Assembly: GCA_964455095.1 (NCBI GenBank)
Contig: CAYVUV010000105.1
Span: 1-29,356 of the forward strand
From: CAYVUV01 sp964455095
Lineage (GTDB): Bacteria > Desulfobacterota > Binatia > HRBIN30 > CADEER01
DNA length: 29,356 nt
Reading direction: 5' to 3'
Position 1 is the first letter of the stretch; every line of letters starts with the position of its first letter. Both the position numbers and the translations under genes were made by a program. The notes beneath the pieces were generated by a model that worked only from the letters and a program-made list of their open reading frames with translations, had not been told where the DNA came from and did no database searches. Below are positions 7,998 through 19,281 of the stretch, in pieces.

Positions 7998-9395
7998 ATG
8001 GAGAAGCCGCGAACGCTTGGGGAGTTGCGACGCAGCGAGTACCCGATACGCAGCGTGCGCGAGGAGATGCGGGCCAATCTGCTGACCATGCTGGAGCGCG
8101 GCGAGCGGATGCTGCCCGGCATTGTCGGTTTTGACGAGACCGTCGTTCCCGAGATCGAGAACGCCGTGCTGTCCGGCCACCACATGGTGTTCCTGGGCGA
8201 GCGGGGGCAGGCGAAGTCGCGCATCATCCGCAGCCTGACGGGGCTGCTCGATCCCGAGGTGCCGGCGGTGCGCGGCTGTCCGATCCACGATCGGCCGGAT
8301 CGGCCGATCTGCAAGAGTTGCCGCGAGCAGGTTGCCGCGCTTGGCGACGAGGTCGAGCTCGAGTGGATCGGTCGCGCCCGGCGCTACGGCGAGAAGCTCG
8401 CCACGCCCGACGTGTCGATGGCCGATCTGATCGGCGAGGTCGATCCGGTGAAAGTGGCCGAGGGGCGCTATCTGGCCGACGAGGACACCATCCACTACGG
8501 CCTCGTGCCGCGCACCAACCGCGGCATCTTCGCCATCAACGAGCTGCCCGACTTGACCGAGAAGGTGCAGGTCGGCCTGTTCAACCTGATGGAGGAGAAG
8601 GACGTCCAGATCAAAGGCTACAAGATCCTCCTGCCGCTCGACGTGGTGATCGTCGCCAGCGCCAACCCCGAGGACTACACCTCGCGCGGGCGCATCATCA
8701 CCCCGCTCAAGGACCGCTTCGACGTGCAGATCCGCACCCACTACCCGCGCGCGCTGGCCGACGAGATCGCGATCATGGAGCAGGAGCTGCCGCACCTGAA
8801 CCGCGCCGAGCGCCCGGTGCACGTGCCAGACTTCCTCAAGCAGATCATCGCCCAGCTGACCTTCGAGGCGCGCAAGTGTCCGGAGATCAACCAGGCGTCG
8901 GGCGTCAGCGTGCGCGTCACCATCAACAACTACGAGAGCGTGATCAGCAACGCCGAGAAGCGCGCCGTGCGCTCGGGCGAGACCGAGGTCGTGCCGCGCC
9001 TGAGCGATCTGCACGCGCTCTTCGCCTCGACGGCGGGCAAGATCGAGATCGAGTACGCCGGCGAGGAGCGCCCCGAGGGCGAGCTCATCGGCCGGCTGCT
9101 CGACCGCGCCGTGCTGGCCGTGTTCGACCAGTACCTGCGCCTCGATGACCTGGCGCCGGTGATCGCGCACTTCGAGGCCGGGTGGGGCGTCGAGGTCAGC
9201 GACTCCATGCGCGCCGACGCCTACCTCGACGACGCCGGCGCCATTCCCGGCATGCGCGACGCCGTGCGCCGGCTCGGCCCCGTCGAGAGCCCCGGCTTCA
9301 TCGCCGCGGCCATGGAACTGGTCCTCGAAGGGTTGCACCTGCACCAGAAGCTGAACCGCGATCGCGAGGGCGGGCGGTGCAGCTACCGCGGTTGA
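7998..9395 (+). CDS. MoxR / magnesium-chelatase (ChlI)-like AAA+ ATPase
   Basis: 465 residues from the ATG at 7998; upstream in-frame sequence belongs to the HIT gene region. Walker A is GERGQAKS at 67-74, and FAINELPDL and ASANPEDYTSRGRIITPLKDRF give the Walker B/sensor 1 region as in ChlI and MoxR proteins. Directly after the P-loop helix there is C94-x2-H97 ... C105-x2-C108, a probable zinc-binding insert. The C-terminal part is helical and continues with YESVISNAEKRA. AAA+ proteins of this group remodel partners through a VWA protein, and the VWA gene follows 10 bp downstream. The pair resembles mycobacterial Rv0958/Rv0959; its physiological substrate is unknown. It is not a chlorophyll or cobalamin gene by context. 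Confidence 0.88.
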   Translation: MEKPRTLGELRRSEYPIRSVREEMRANLLTMLERGERMLPGIVGFDETVVPEIENAVLSGHHMVFLGERGQAKSRIIRSLTGLLDPEVPAVRGCPIHDRPDRPICKSCREQVAALGDEVELEWIGRARRYGEKLATPDVSMADLIGEVDPVKVAEGRYLADEDTIHYGLVPRTNRGIFAINELPDLTEKVQVGLFNLMEEKDVQIKGYKILLPLDVVIVASANPEDYTSRGRIITPLKDRFDVQIRTHYPRALADEIAIMEQELPHLNRAERPVHVPDFLKQIIAQLTFEARKCPEINQASGVSVRVTINNYESVISNAEKRAVRSGETEVVPRLSDLHALFASTAGKIEIEYAGEERPEGELIGRLLDRAVLAVFDQYLRLDDLAPVIAHFEAGWGVEVSDSMRADAYLDDAGAIPGMRDAVRRLGPVESPGFIAAAMELVLEGLHLHQKLNRDREGGRCSYRG

Positions 9396-9405
9396 TCCGG
9401 CGGCG

Positions 9406-10992
9406 ATGATCGTCGTCCGTTATACCGATTGGGACGGCACCCAGCGCGTCCAGCTGTCGGCGACGCGCGTCTTCGAGAAGCTCGCCGAGTACCTGTCGTA
9501 CACCGACGACCTCCAGCAGGCGCTCGACTGGCTGATGCGCCACGGGCTGGAGATGGACGATGTCCGCGTCATGGGCCTCGATGATTTCCTCGAGCAGTTG
9601 CGCGAGGAGATGCGCCAGCGCGAGCGCCAGTTCAATCTGCAGCACGCGCTCGACGACATCGCGCGGCGGCTCGAGGAGCTGCTCGATCTGGAGCGCGACG
9701 CCCTCGACGCGCAGGACGATGCGGCGGTGCGGGCTCGGCGCGCGCAGCTGGACGACCTGCCGACGCGGCTGTCGGAGGCCATCGAGGCGCTCAAGCGCTA
9801 CGACTTCACCGACCCGATGGCGGCGCAGGAGTTTGCCAACCTGCTCGAGGAGCTCGACAACGTCCGCCAGCTCGAGGATTTCACCCGCCGCTACGGCGAG
9901 CGGTTCCAGGGCCCCGAGTCGCTCGGCTACGAGGAGGCACTCGAGCTGATGCGCGAGATGCAGCGCCTCAAGCAGCTCGAGGACGACCTGCTCGCCGGCA
10001 ACCTGGAGTCGATCGACCTCGAGCAGCTGCGCCAACTGCTCGGCGAGTCGGCGGCACAGGGTCTCCAGCACCTGCGCGAGATGATGCTGCTGATCGCCAA
10101 CGCCGGCTACGTCGGCACGCGCGAGGGGCGCGTGCGCCTGTCGCCCAAGGGCGTGCGCAAGATCGGCCAGCTGGCGCTGCGCGACATCTACCAGGGCCTG
10201 ATGCGCGATCGCGGCGGCGGCCATCAGGCCGATCACCGCGGTATCAGCGACGTGCGCCCCGATGCCACCCGGCCGTACGTGTTCGGCGAGCCGATGCACC
10301 TCGACCTGGTGCAGACGCTGAAGAAGTCGCTCGCCCGCCAGTCGGGGACGCCGCTGCGCATGGCGCCGGAGGACTTCGAAGTCTTCGAGACCCGCCATGC
10401 CACCAGCTCCTCGACCGTGTTGCTGCTCGACATGAGCTGGTCGATGAGCTGGGAGGGCCGCTTCGCCGCTGCGAAGCGCGTCGCGCTGGCGATGGAGAGC
10501 TTGATCAAGTCGCGCTACCCGCGCGATTACTTCGGCATCGTCGGGTTCTACACGCGCGCCACCGAGCTCAAGATCGCCGACCTCCCCGAGGCGAGCTGGA
10601 ACATGGGCGACCCGTTCACCAACTTGCAGGACGGCCTGCGCCTGGCCGGCGAGATGCTGCGCCGCCACCCGAGCACCAACCAGCACATGATCGTCATCAC
10701 CGACGGGCAGCCGACGGCGTATTTCTCGCGCGGGCGGCTCTACTGCGAGTGGCCGCTGTCGTTTGGCGGCATCAGCATGCGCGCCGCCCAGGAGACGCTC
10801 AAGGAAGTCGAGCGCGTCACCCGCCGCGGCACCATCATCAACACCTTCATGCTCGACGACAGCCCCAGCCTGCGCGCCTTCGTCGAGCGCATGACGCGCA
10901 TCAACCGCGGCCGCGCGCTGTTCACGCGGCCGGACCGGCTCGGCGAGTATCTGCTGGTCGATTACATTGCGCGCAAGCGCAAGCGCGTGTAA
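9406..10992 (+). CDS. VWA-domain protein, partner of the AAA+ ATPase
   Basis: 528 residues. The C-terminal third (from about 335) is a von Willebrand factor A domain with a complete metal site: DMSWS at 342-346 (DxSxS), T405 in DPFTNLQDG, and D433 in VITDGQPT. The first 300 residues are strongly charged and helical, with many Glu/Arg/Leu heptads, likely a coiled-coil arm. No signal peptide or membrane span, so it is cytosolic. In MoxR-VWA and Mg-chelatase I/D pairs the VWA subunit recruits the substrate and the AAA+ ring drives remodelling. It is co-transcribed with the ATPase. The Trp between the two MIDAS serines replaces the usual Gly. Confidence 0.87.
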   Translation: MIVVRYTDWDGTQRVQLSATRVFEKLAEYLSYTDDLQQALDWLMRHGLEMDDVRVMGLDDFLEQLREEMRQRERQFNLQHALDDIARRLEELLDLERDALDAQDDAAVRARRAQLDDLPTRLSEAIEALKRYDFTDPMAAQEFANLLEELDNVRQLEDFTRRYGERFQGPESLGYEEALELMREMQRLKQLEDDLLAGNLESIDLEQLRQLLGESAAQGLQHLREMMLLIANAGYVGTREGRVRLSPKGVRKIGQLALRDIYQGLMRDRGGGHQADHRGISDVRPDATRPYVFGEPMHLDLVQTLKKSLARQSGTPLRMAPEDFEVFETRHATSSSTVLLLDMSWSMSWEGRFAAAKRVALAMESLIKSRYPRDYFGIVGFYTRATELKIADLPEASWNMGDPFTNLQDGLRLAGEMLRRHPSTNQHMIVITDGQPTAYFSRGRLYCEWPLSFGGISMRAAQETLKEVERVTRRGTIINTFMLDDSPSLRAFVERMTRINRGRALFTRPDRLGEYLLVDYIARKRKRV

Positions 10993-11044
10993 CTTCCGCC
11001 GCTCGGCCAGGTCTGCGCCGCGGCACGCCGCCCCCTCCGATCCC

Positions 11045-13633
<2,589 letters not shown>

Positions 13634-13718
13634 GGCGCGCGCCGGCTGGACACCTCTGCGCAGCGGCCGTCTTGCTTCACCGCGCGAAATTTGACGACAA
13701 TACCCGATACTCATCGCC

Positions 13719-16436
13719 ATGATCGACCCCACCGAACAACCCGTCTATCCGCAAGAGGCCGAGCCGCTGCCGGGGCTCGGGTCGTTGCAGGTCGGCAGCG
13801 CGTGGGGGCGTGAGGCGCGCGAATACCTGGTGCGGGCGCGGGCGCAACTGGTCGAGCAGTACGAGGGCGGCGCCTCGGGGCGCGCGGTGGTCGAAGGCTG
13901 CACGCGCGTGGTCGACCACATCGTGCGCACGCTGTTCGCGGCGGCCCACGCGGACTACGCCGCGCGCTACACGGTGCTCGACCAGCGCTGCACGATGGTC
14001 GCGCAGGGCGGCTACGGGCGCGGCGAGCTCAACCCGTGCTCCGATATCGACTTGCTCTTTCTGTACCCGCATCGGCCCGATTCCTACGTCGAGACGGTCA
14101 CCGAGAAGATCCTGTACACGCTGTGGGACACCGGCCTCTCGGTCGGCCACGCGGTGCGCAACGTGCGCGAGTGCGTGCGCCTGGCGGGGCGCGACTTCAA
14201 GGTGAAGACCTCGCTGCTCGACACCCGCTTCCTGGCCGGCGATCAGCCGCTGTATGCCGAGTTTACCGCCGCCATGGACGGCGACGTGCTCAAGCGCAAC
14301 GCGGCGCGCTTCTTTCGCGAGAAGATCGCCGAGAACGAGGTGCGCCACCACAAGTACGGCGACTCGGTCTATCTCGTCGAGCCGCACTTGAAGGAAGGCG
14401 AGGGCGGCCTGCGCGACATCCACACGGCGATGTGGCTGGCCAAGGTGAAGTTCCGCATTCACCAGCTCGAAGAGTTGGTGCAGAAGGGCGTCATCACCGA
14501 TCGCGAGCAGGCCGAGATCGCCGCGGCGCTGGATTTTCTCTGGCGCGTGCGCAACGCCCTGCACTTTCTCAGCGGGCAGCACCAGGACCAGCTCACGTTC
14601 GAGTACCAGGAACGCATCGCCGCCGACCTCGGCTTCCGCGACGACGGGCGCACCAAGGGCGTCGAGCAGTTCATGCGCGCGTATTACCTGCAGGCGGCCG
14701 TGGTCAATCGCTTCTCCGACGCGATCATCGAGCGCTGCACCGATCGGCCGACGCCGTACCGGTTGATCGGCCGCTTCGCCTCGCGCGAGATCCGTCCCGG
14801 CATACGCATCGCCGGCGACGAGCTGGTGGTCGGCGATCCCGCCACGTTCCGCGACGATCCCAGCAAGCTGGTGCGCATTTTCGCCGATGCGCAGCGCCAC
14901 GGGGTCTCGCTCAGCAACGCGACGCGCCGCCTGGTGCGCGAGCACGCCGGGCTGCTCGACGAGACCGCGCGATGTGCCCCGGCGACGGCGGCGGCGTTTC
15001 TCGACGTGCTCGGCTGGAAGACCGGCGTCTACGACACGTTGGTCGAGATGCACAAGCTCGACGTGCTCGACGCGCTGCTGCCCGAGTTCGTCCACCTGCG
15101 CTGCATGGCGCAGTACGATCGCTACCACATCTACACCGTCGACGAGCACACGTTGCGCGCCGTGCGCTTGCTCGAGCGGCTGCGGCTGGGGGAGTTCAAG
15201 GAGAGCGCGCCGCAGCTCACCGACGTCATGCGCGAGGTCGAGGACATCGAGATCCTCTACCTGGCGATGCTCTATCACGACGCCGGCAAGGGGCTCGGAG
15301 GCGACCACTCGAACCGCGGCGCCGTCATGGCGCGCTCGGTGGCGGAGCGGCTGCACCTGAACGCCGACCAGACGGCGCCGTTCGAAGTGTTGGTGCGCCA
15401 TCACCTGCTCATGCACCGGCTCGCCACGCGCCGCGACATCCACGATCCCAAGCTGGTGATCGAGTTCGCCGACACCGTTGGCACACTCGACACACTGAAG
15501 AAGCTCTACGTGCTGACCTTCGCCGACCTCAATGCCACCAACCCGTCGCTGTGGAACAGCTGGCAGGACATGCTCCTCGGCGAGCTCTACACGCTCACCG
15601 TCGATGCGTTCGAGCGCGGCGTGCTGGTCGAGCAGCAACAGACCGAGCGCGCGCGCCGGGTGCGCGAGCGCGTCGCCGACGCGGTCGGCGCGTCGGGCGG
15701 CGCGGCGCTGAGCCGTTTCCTCGCCGATATGCCCGACCGCTACTTTCTCTCGACCCCGGAAGACGATATCCCGCAGCACTTTGCCCTCGCGCGCCGGCTC
15801 GAGGAGGAGCCACTGGTGGCGCACGTGGCGCATTTCCCGGAGCGCGATTTCAGCGAGCTCACCGTCGCCACGCGCGACCAACCCGGCTTGTTCGCCAAGC
15901 TCACCGGCGTGTTGCGCGCGCACGGTATGAACATCCTCTCGGCGCAGATCACCACCGGCGGCAGCGGCATGGTGCTGGACGTCTTTCGCGTTTCGCACCT
16001 CGACCGCAGCGCCGGCGCGCGCAGCGACGACCGCTGGGCGAAGATCGAGCTCGCCGCGACCAAGGTGGTGGGCGGGGGGCTGGATGTCGAGGCGCTGGTG
16101 GCGGCGGCCGGGCGCCCCTCGTCGCTGGGCGAGAAGGTGGTGCCGCACGTCGAGACCAAGATCGAGGTCGACAACCGGGTTTCGGAGGATTTCACCGTCA
16201 TCGACGTCTACACCCGCGACCGCGTCGGCGTGCTGTTCGCCATCGCCAGCGCCCTCTACCACCTCGGGTTGTCGATCCACCTGGCGAAGATCACCACCAG
16301 CGTCGACCGCGTGCTCGACGTCTTCTACGTCACCGGCGCGGACGGACACAAGATCGAGGCCCCGGCGCGTCTCGACGAGATCCGCGCCGCGCTGCTCGAC
16401 GTGTTGAAGCCGTTCAGCGAGCCGGCGGCTGCCTGA
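13719..16436 (+). CDS. glnD: Bifunctional uridylyltransferase / uridylyl-removing enzyme (PII regulator)
   Basis: Adds and removes UMP on PII signal proteins according to glutamine, controlling nitrogen assimilation. 905 residues: nucleotidyltransferase with GGYGRGELNPCSDIDLL at 97-113 (metal aspartates D109 and D111), the GlnD-type linker with KEGEGGLRDIH, an HD hydrolase domain with H520-D521 in YHDAGKG, then two ACT domains from about 715 (ATRDQPGLFAKL) and 825 (YTRDRVGVLFAI), which sense glutamine in the family. Intact. ATG 85 bp after mutS; only a poor promoter match lies in that gap. Confidence 0.95.
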   Translation: MIDPTEQPVYPQEAEPLPGLGSLQVGSAWGREAREYLVRARAQLVEQYEGGASGRAVVEGCTRVVDHIVRTLFAAAHADYAARYTVLDQRCTMVAQGGYGRGELNPCSDIDLLFLYPHRPDSYVETVTEKILYTLWDTGLSVGHAVRNVRECVRLAGRDFKVKTSLLDTRFLAGDQPLYAEFTAAMDGDVLKRNAARFFREKIAENEVRHHKYGDSVYLVEPHLKEGEGGLRDIHTAMWLAKVKFRIHQLEELVQKGVITDREQAEIAAALDFLWRVRNALHFLSGQHQDQLTFEYQERIAADLGFRDDGRTKGVEQFMRAYYLQAAVVNRFSDAIIERCTDRPTPYRLIGRFASREIRPGIRIAGDELVVGDPATFRDDPSKLVRIFADAQRHGVSLSNATRRLVREHAGLLDETARCAPATAAAFLDVLGWKTGVYDTLVEMHKLDVLDALLPEFVHLRCMAQYDRYHIYTVDEHTLRAVRLLERLRLGEFKESAPQLTDVMREVEDIEILYLAMLYHDAGKGLGGDHSNRGAVMARSVAERLHLNADQTAPFEVLVRHHLLMHRLATRRDIHDPKLVIEFADTVGTLDTLKKLYVLTFADLNATNPSLWNSWQDMLLGELYTLTVDAFERGVLVEQQQTERARRVRERVADAVGASGGAALSRFLADMPDRYFLSTPEDDIPQHFALARRLEEEPLVAHVAHFPERDFSELTVATRDQPGLFAKLTGVLRAHGMNILSAQITTGGSGMVLDVFRVSHLDRSAGARSDDRWAKIELAATKVVGGGLDVEALVAAAGRPSSLGEKVVPHVETKIEVDNRVSEDFTVIDVYTRDRVGVLFAIASALYHLGLSIHLAKITTSVDRVLDVFYVTGADGHKIEAPARLDEIRAALLDVLKPFSEPAAA

Positions 16437-16458
16437 CGCGGTCGAGGCGATCACGGGC

Positions 16459-17367
16459 ATGGCGCACGCGCCGATCGCCACGCTGGACGCCGCCGTCGAT
16501 CAATTTCTGCGCTATCTCGCCGCCGAGCGGGCGCTGTCGGCCAACACCGTGGCGGCGTACAGCCGCGACTGTGCCGCGCTGCTGAGCGCGCTCGAAGGGC
16601 AGGGCGTGCACGAGCCGGCCGCCGTGCTGCCCGGCCACCTCGTCGGCTTTCTCGAGCAGCTCCAGCAGCGCGGGCTCGCCGCGCGCAGTCGCGCCCGCGC
16701 GCTCGCCGCCGTGCGCGGCCTGTTCGGCTATCTCGCCCGCGAGGGCGCCATCAGCCGCGACCCCAGCCGCGAGCTGCGGCGCCCGCGCCTCGGCCGTCGC
16801 CTGCCGCACAGCATCGGGCGCCCGGCGGTGGAGAAGCTGCTCGGCGGCACCGACGACACGCTGCTCGTGCAGCGCGACGTGGCGATGGTCGAGCTCATCT
16901 ACGCTACCGGTTTGCGCGTCTCCGAGGTGGTTTCGATCAAGGTGGGGCAGGTCAATCTCGAGGCCGGGTTCCTCACCGTCGTGGGCAAGGGGCGCAAGGA
17001 GCGCGCCGTGCCGATCGGCACGTACGCGCGGACCCGCGTCCTGGCCTATCTCAACGAGGTCCGCCCCCTGTTGCTGCGCGGCCGGCTGAGTCCCTACCTG
17101 TTCGTCACCCGGGCGGCGCGGCCGATGACGCGGCAGGGGTTCTGGAAACGCCTGCGCCTGCGCGGGCTGGCGCGCGAGCTCGGCGAGCGGATCAGCCCGC
17201 ATATGCTGCGCCATGCCTTTGCCACCCACCTGGTCGAAGGTGGCGCCGACCTGCGTGCCGTGCAGCTCATGCTCGGCCACGCCGACATCGGCACGACCGA
17301 GATCTACACCCATGTCGCGCGCGACCGGCTGCGCGAGGTGCACCGCAAGTTCCACCCGCGCGGGTAG
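16459..17367 (+). CDS. xerD: Tyrosine recombinase, XerD type
   Basis: Resolves chromosome dimers at dif together with XerC. 302 residues with an N-terminal SAM-like core-binding domain (about 10-95) and the catalytic domain. Active-site residues are all visible: R153 (ATGLRVSE), K177 in the beta-hairpin GKGRKER, H248 and R251 (HMLRHAFATH), H274 (LGHADIGTT) and nucleophile Y283 (EIYTHV). Length and the HPHMLRH-like segment fit the housekeeping Xer recombinases rather than phage integrases, and it sits in core genes 22 bp after glnD. XerC versus XerD is my reading of the sequence and could be swapped. Confidence 0.88.
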   Translation: MAHAPIATLDAAVDQFLRYLAAERALSANTVAAYSRDCAALLSALEGQGVHEPAAVLPGHLVGFLEQLQQRGLAARSRARALAAVRGLFGYLAREGAISRDPSRELRRPRLGRRLPHSIGRPAVEKLLGGTDDTLLVQRDVAMVELIYATGLRVSEVVSIKVGQVNLEAGFLTVVGKGRKERAVPIGTYARTRVLAYLNEVRPLLLRGRLSPYLFVTRAARPMTRQGFWKRLRLRGLARELGERISPHMLRHAFATHLVEGGADLRAVQLMLGHADIGTTEIYTHVARDRLREVHRKFHPRG

Positions 17368-17376
17368 CTCTCTCTG

Positions 17377-17478
17377 GGATTAGCCTCCCCCTTTGAAAAA
17401 GGGGGATCGAGGGGGATTTGATGAAATGACGCACGTTCCAAACCCCCCCTGACCCCCCTTTGCCAAAGGGGGGAATCC
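17377..17478. repeat. Nested palindromic repeat (REP/MITE-like) after xerD
   Basis: About 102 bases that form two hairpins inside a larger inverted repeat. Left hairpin: CCCCC (17387-17391), TTTGAAAAA, GGGGG (17401-17405). Right hairpin: CCCCCC (17453-17458), TTTGCCAAA, GGGGGG (17468-17473). GGATT at the left end faces AATCC at the right end, and GGGGGATTTG faces CAAACCCCC in the middle. Such CCCCCTTTG...CAAAGGGGG units occur as dispersed intergenic repeats in several GC-rich bacteria. Transcribed, it would also make a strong stem-loop 3' of xerD. No transposase is present. Confidence 0.75.
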
Positions 17479-17551
17479 GGACTCCAGAACGACGAAAGGC
17501 GCCGGGGCGCTACATGGCGGCTCCGGACCCTTTCTGCTAGGGTCCGCCGGC

Positions 17552-18199
17552 ATGCAGGAGATCCTCCAGCAGCTGTCCGTGTGGGCGCTGCCAATCCTCG
17601 CGGCGGTGGTGTTGCACGAGGTCGCACACGGCTACGTCGCCTACCGCCTCGGCGATCCGACCGCCTCGTTGATGGGGCGGCTGACGTTGAACCCGTTGCC
17701 GCACGTCGATCCGATCGGCACCGTGGCGCTGCCGCTGCTGCTGCTCGCCAGCGGGTCGCCGTTCATGATCGGCTGGGCGAAACCGGTGCCGGTCAACTTC
17801 GCCCAGCTGCGCAACCCCAAGCGCGACATGGTGTTCGTCGCGCTGGCCGGGCCGCTGACCAACGTCGCGTTGGCGGTCGTGAGCGCGCTCGCCCTGCAGG
17901 GATTGCTGGCCGTGCGCGGGGCGGATGCGCTGCTCGGCGCGGCGCTGGTGGAGCCGATCGCGCTGATGGCGGCGCACAGCGTGGTCATCAATGTCGTGTT
18001 GGCCGTCTTCAACATGATCCCGATCCTGCCGCTCGACGGCGGGCGCGTGCTCACCGGCCTGCTGCCGCGCACGCAGGCGATTGCGTTTTCGCGCACGGAG
18101 CCGTACGGGATGCTGATCGTCATGGCGCTGCTCGCGACCAACACCTTGAGCCGAGTGATGGGCCCGGTCGTCCACTTCGTGCTCCAGGCGCTGCTCTGA
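17552..18199 (+). CDS. Site-2 protease family (M50) membrane metalloprotease
   Basis: 215 residues, almost entirely hydrophobic, with about five or six membrane segments. The zinc motif HEVAH is at 22-26 in the first segment, and the third zinc ligand lies in NMIPILPLDGGR (N154-R165, D162). This is the short M50 type without a PDZ domain, common as a paralogue of RseP. The family cuts membrane-bound regulators or remnant signal peptides; the substrate is unknown. The ATG at 17552 has a poor ribosome binding site. trpS follows after 44 bp, an arrangement seen in many bacteria (M50 protease-trpS-scpA-scpB). Confidence 0.9.
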   Translation: MQEILQQLSVWALPILAAVVLHEVAHGYVAYRLGDPTASLMGRLTLNPLPHVDPIGTVALPLLLLASGSPFMIGWAKPVPVNFAQLRNPKRDMVFVALAGPLTNVALAVVSALALQGLLAVRGADALLGAALVEPIALMAAHSVVINVVLAVFNMIPILPLDGGRVLTGLLPRTQAIAFSRTEPYGMLIVMALLATNTLSRVMGPVVHFVLQALL

Positions 18200-18243
18200 G
18201 CGGCGACGCCGCGCCAGGTGGGGAAGGGGAGGGGACGCCAGTC

Positions 18244-19272
18244 GTGCCAGCGAATCCAGCATCGCCGAAGAGTCAGCGCGTCGTCAGCGGCGTTCGCCCG
18301 ACGGGCCGACTGCACCTCGGCCACCTGCACGGGGCGCTGCGCAACTGGATTCGCCTGCAGAACGAGGCGCAGTGCTTCTTCTTCATCGCCGACTGGCACG
18401 CGCTGACCACCGGCTACCAGGACACCAGCGCGATTCGCTCCAGCACGCGCGACATGTTGATCGATTGGCTGGCGGCCGGGCTCGACCCCGCCAAGGCGGT
18501 CATCTTCGTCCAGTCGGCGGTCAAGGAGCACGCCGAGCTGCACCTGCTGCTGTCGATGATCGTGCCGACGCCGTGGTTGCTGCGCAACCCGACGATCAAG
18601 GAGCAGGCGCGCGAGCTCGGACTGATCAGCGACGACGACGACACGTCGATGAGCCAGCTCAATTACGGCCTGCTCGGCTATCCCATCCTGCAGTCGGCCG
18701 ACATCCTCCTCTACCGCGCCCAGGGCGTGCCGGTCGGGGTCGATCAAGTGCCCCACCTCGAGCTCACGCGCGAAGTGGCGCGGCGCTTCAACCGCCTCTA
18801 CGCGCCGGTGTTCCCGGAACCCGACGCGCTGCTCACCGAGGCGCCGAAGATCCCCGGCACCGACGGGCGCAAGATGAGCAAGAGCTATCACAACGCCGTG
18901 TTTCTCTCCGATACGCCCGACGAGGTGGACAGCAAGCTGAGTCGCATGATGACCGATCCGCGGCGCGTGCGGCGCAACGATCCCGGCGAGCCGGCGGATT
19001 GCCCCGCCTTCACGCTGCACCGCATCTATTGCACGCCGGAGGAGATCGAGACCGTCACCACCGGTTGCCGCACCGCGGGCATCGGCTGCCTCGAGTGCAA
19101 GAAGATCATGATCCGTCATGTCCAGGCCGAGCTCGCTCCGATCGCCGCGCGCCGCGCGGCGCTCGAGCAGCGCCCCGACGAGGTTACCGCCGTGCTCGAG
19201 CACGGCCGGCACCAGGCCACCGTCGAGGCGCAGCGGACCATGGAAGACGTGCGCGCGGCGATGAAGCTGTGA
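18244..19272 (+). CDS. trpS: Tryptophanyl-tRNA synthetase
   Basis: Charges tRNA-Trp. 342 residues when started at GTG 18244, which is preceded by a purine-rich AGGGGAGGGG run and leaves about 15 residues before the catalytic fold. The frame is open far upstream, but that is antiphase sequence of the M50 gene. Class I signatures: PTGRLHLGHLHGA (HIGH site at 24-27) and KMSKS at 210-214; YPILQSADILLYRA is the TrpRS-specific helix. The insert with GCLECKK near the C-terminal domain may be a metal-binding variant. Complete and typical in length. Confidence 0.94.
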   Translation: MPANPASPKSQRVVSGVRPTGRLHLGHLHGALRNWIRLQNEAQCFFFIADWHALTTGYQDTSAIRSSTRDMLIDWLAAGLDPAKAVIFVQSAVKEHAELHLLLSMIVPTPWLLRNPTIKEQARELGLISDDDDTSMSQLNYGLLGYPILQSADILLYRAQGVPVGVDQVPHLELTREVARRFNRLYAPVFPEPDALLTEAPKIPGTDGRKMSKSYHNAVFLSDTPDEVDSKLSRMMTDPRRVRRNDPGEPADCPAFTLHRIYCTPEEIETVTTGCRTAGIGCLECKKIMIRHVQAELAPIAARRAALEQRPDEVTAVLEHGRHQATVEAQRTMEDVRAAMKL

Positions 19273-19281
19273 GCAGACGAG

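Noticed and set aside
13672..13701. TTGCTT-N18-GACAAT before glnD as a promoter
   Set aside because: Only moderate matches and a non-ideal spacer; not enough to list.
16459..17367. XerD-type recombinase as an integrase of a mobile element
   Set aside because: It is embedded in a core operon with glnD, has housekeeping Xer features, and no element borders are nearby.
17386..17478. The CCCCCTTTG hairpins as a CRISPR repeat
   Set aside because: Only two inverted, not direct, copies and no spacers or cas genes.
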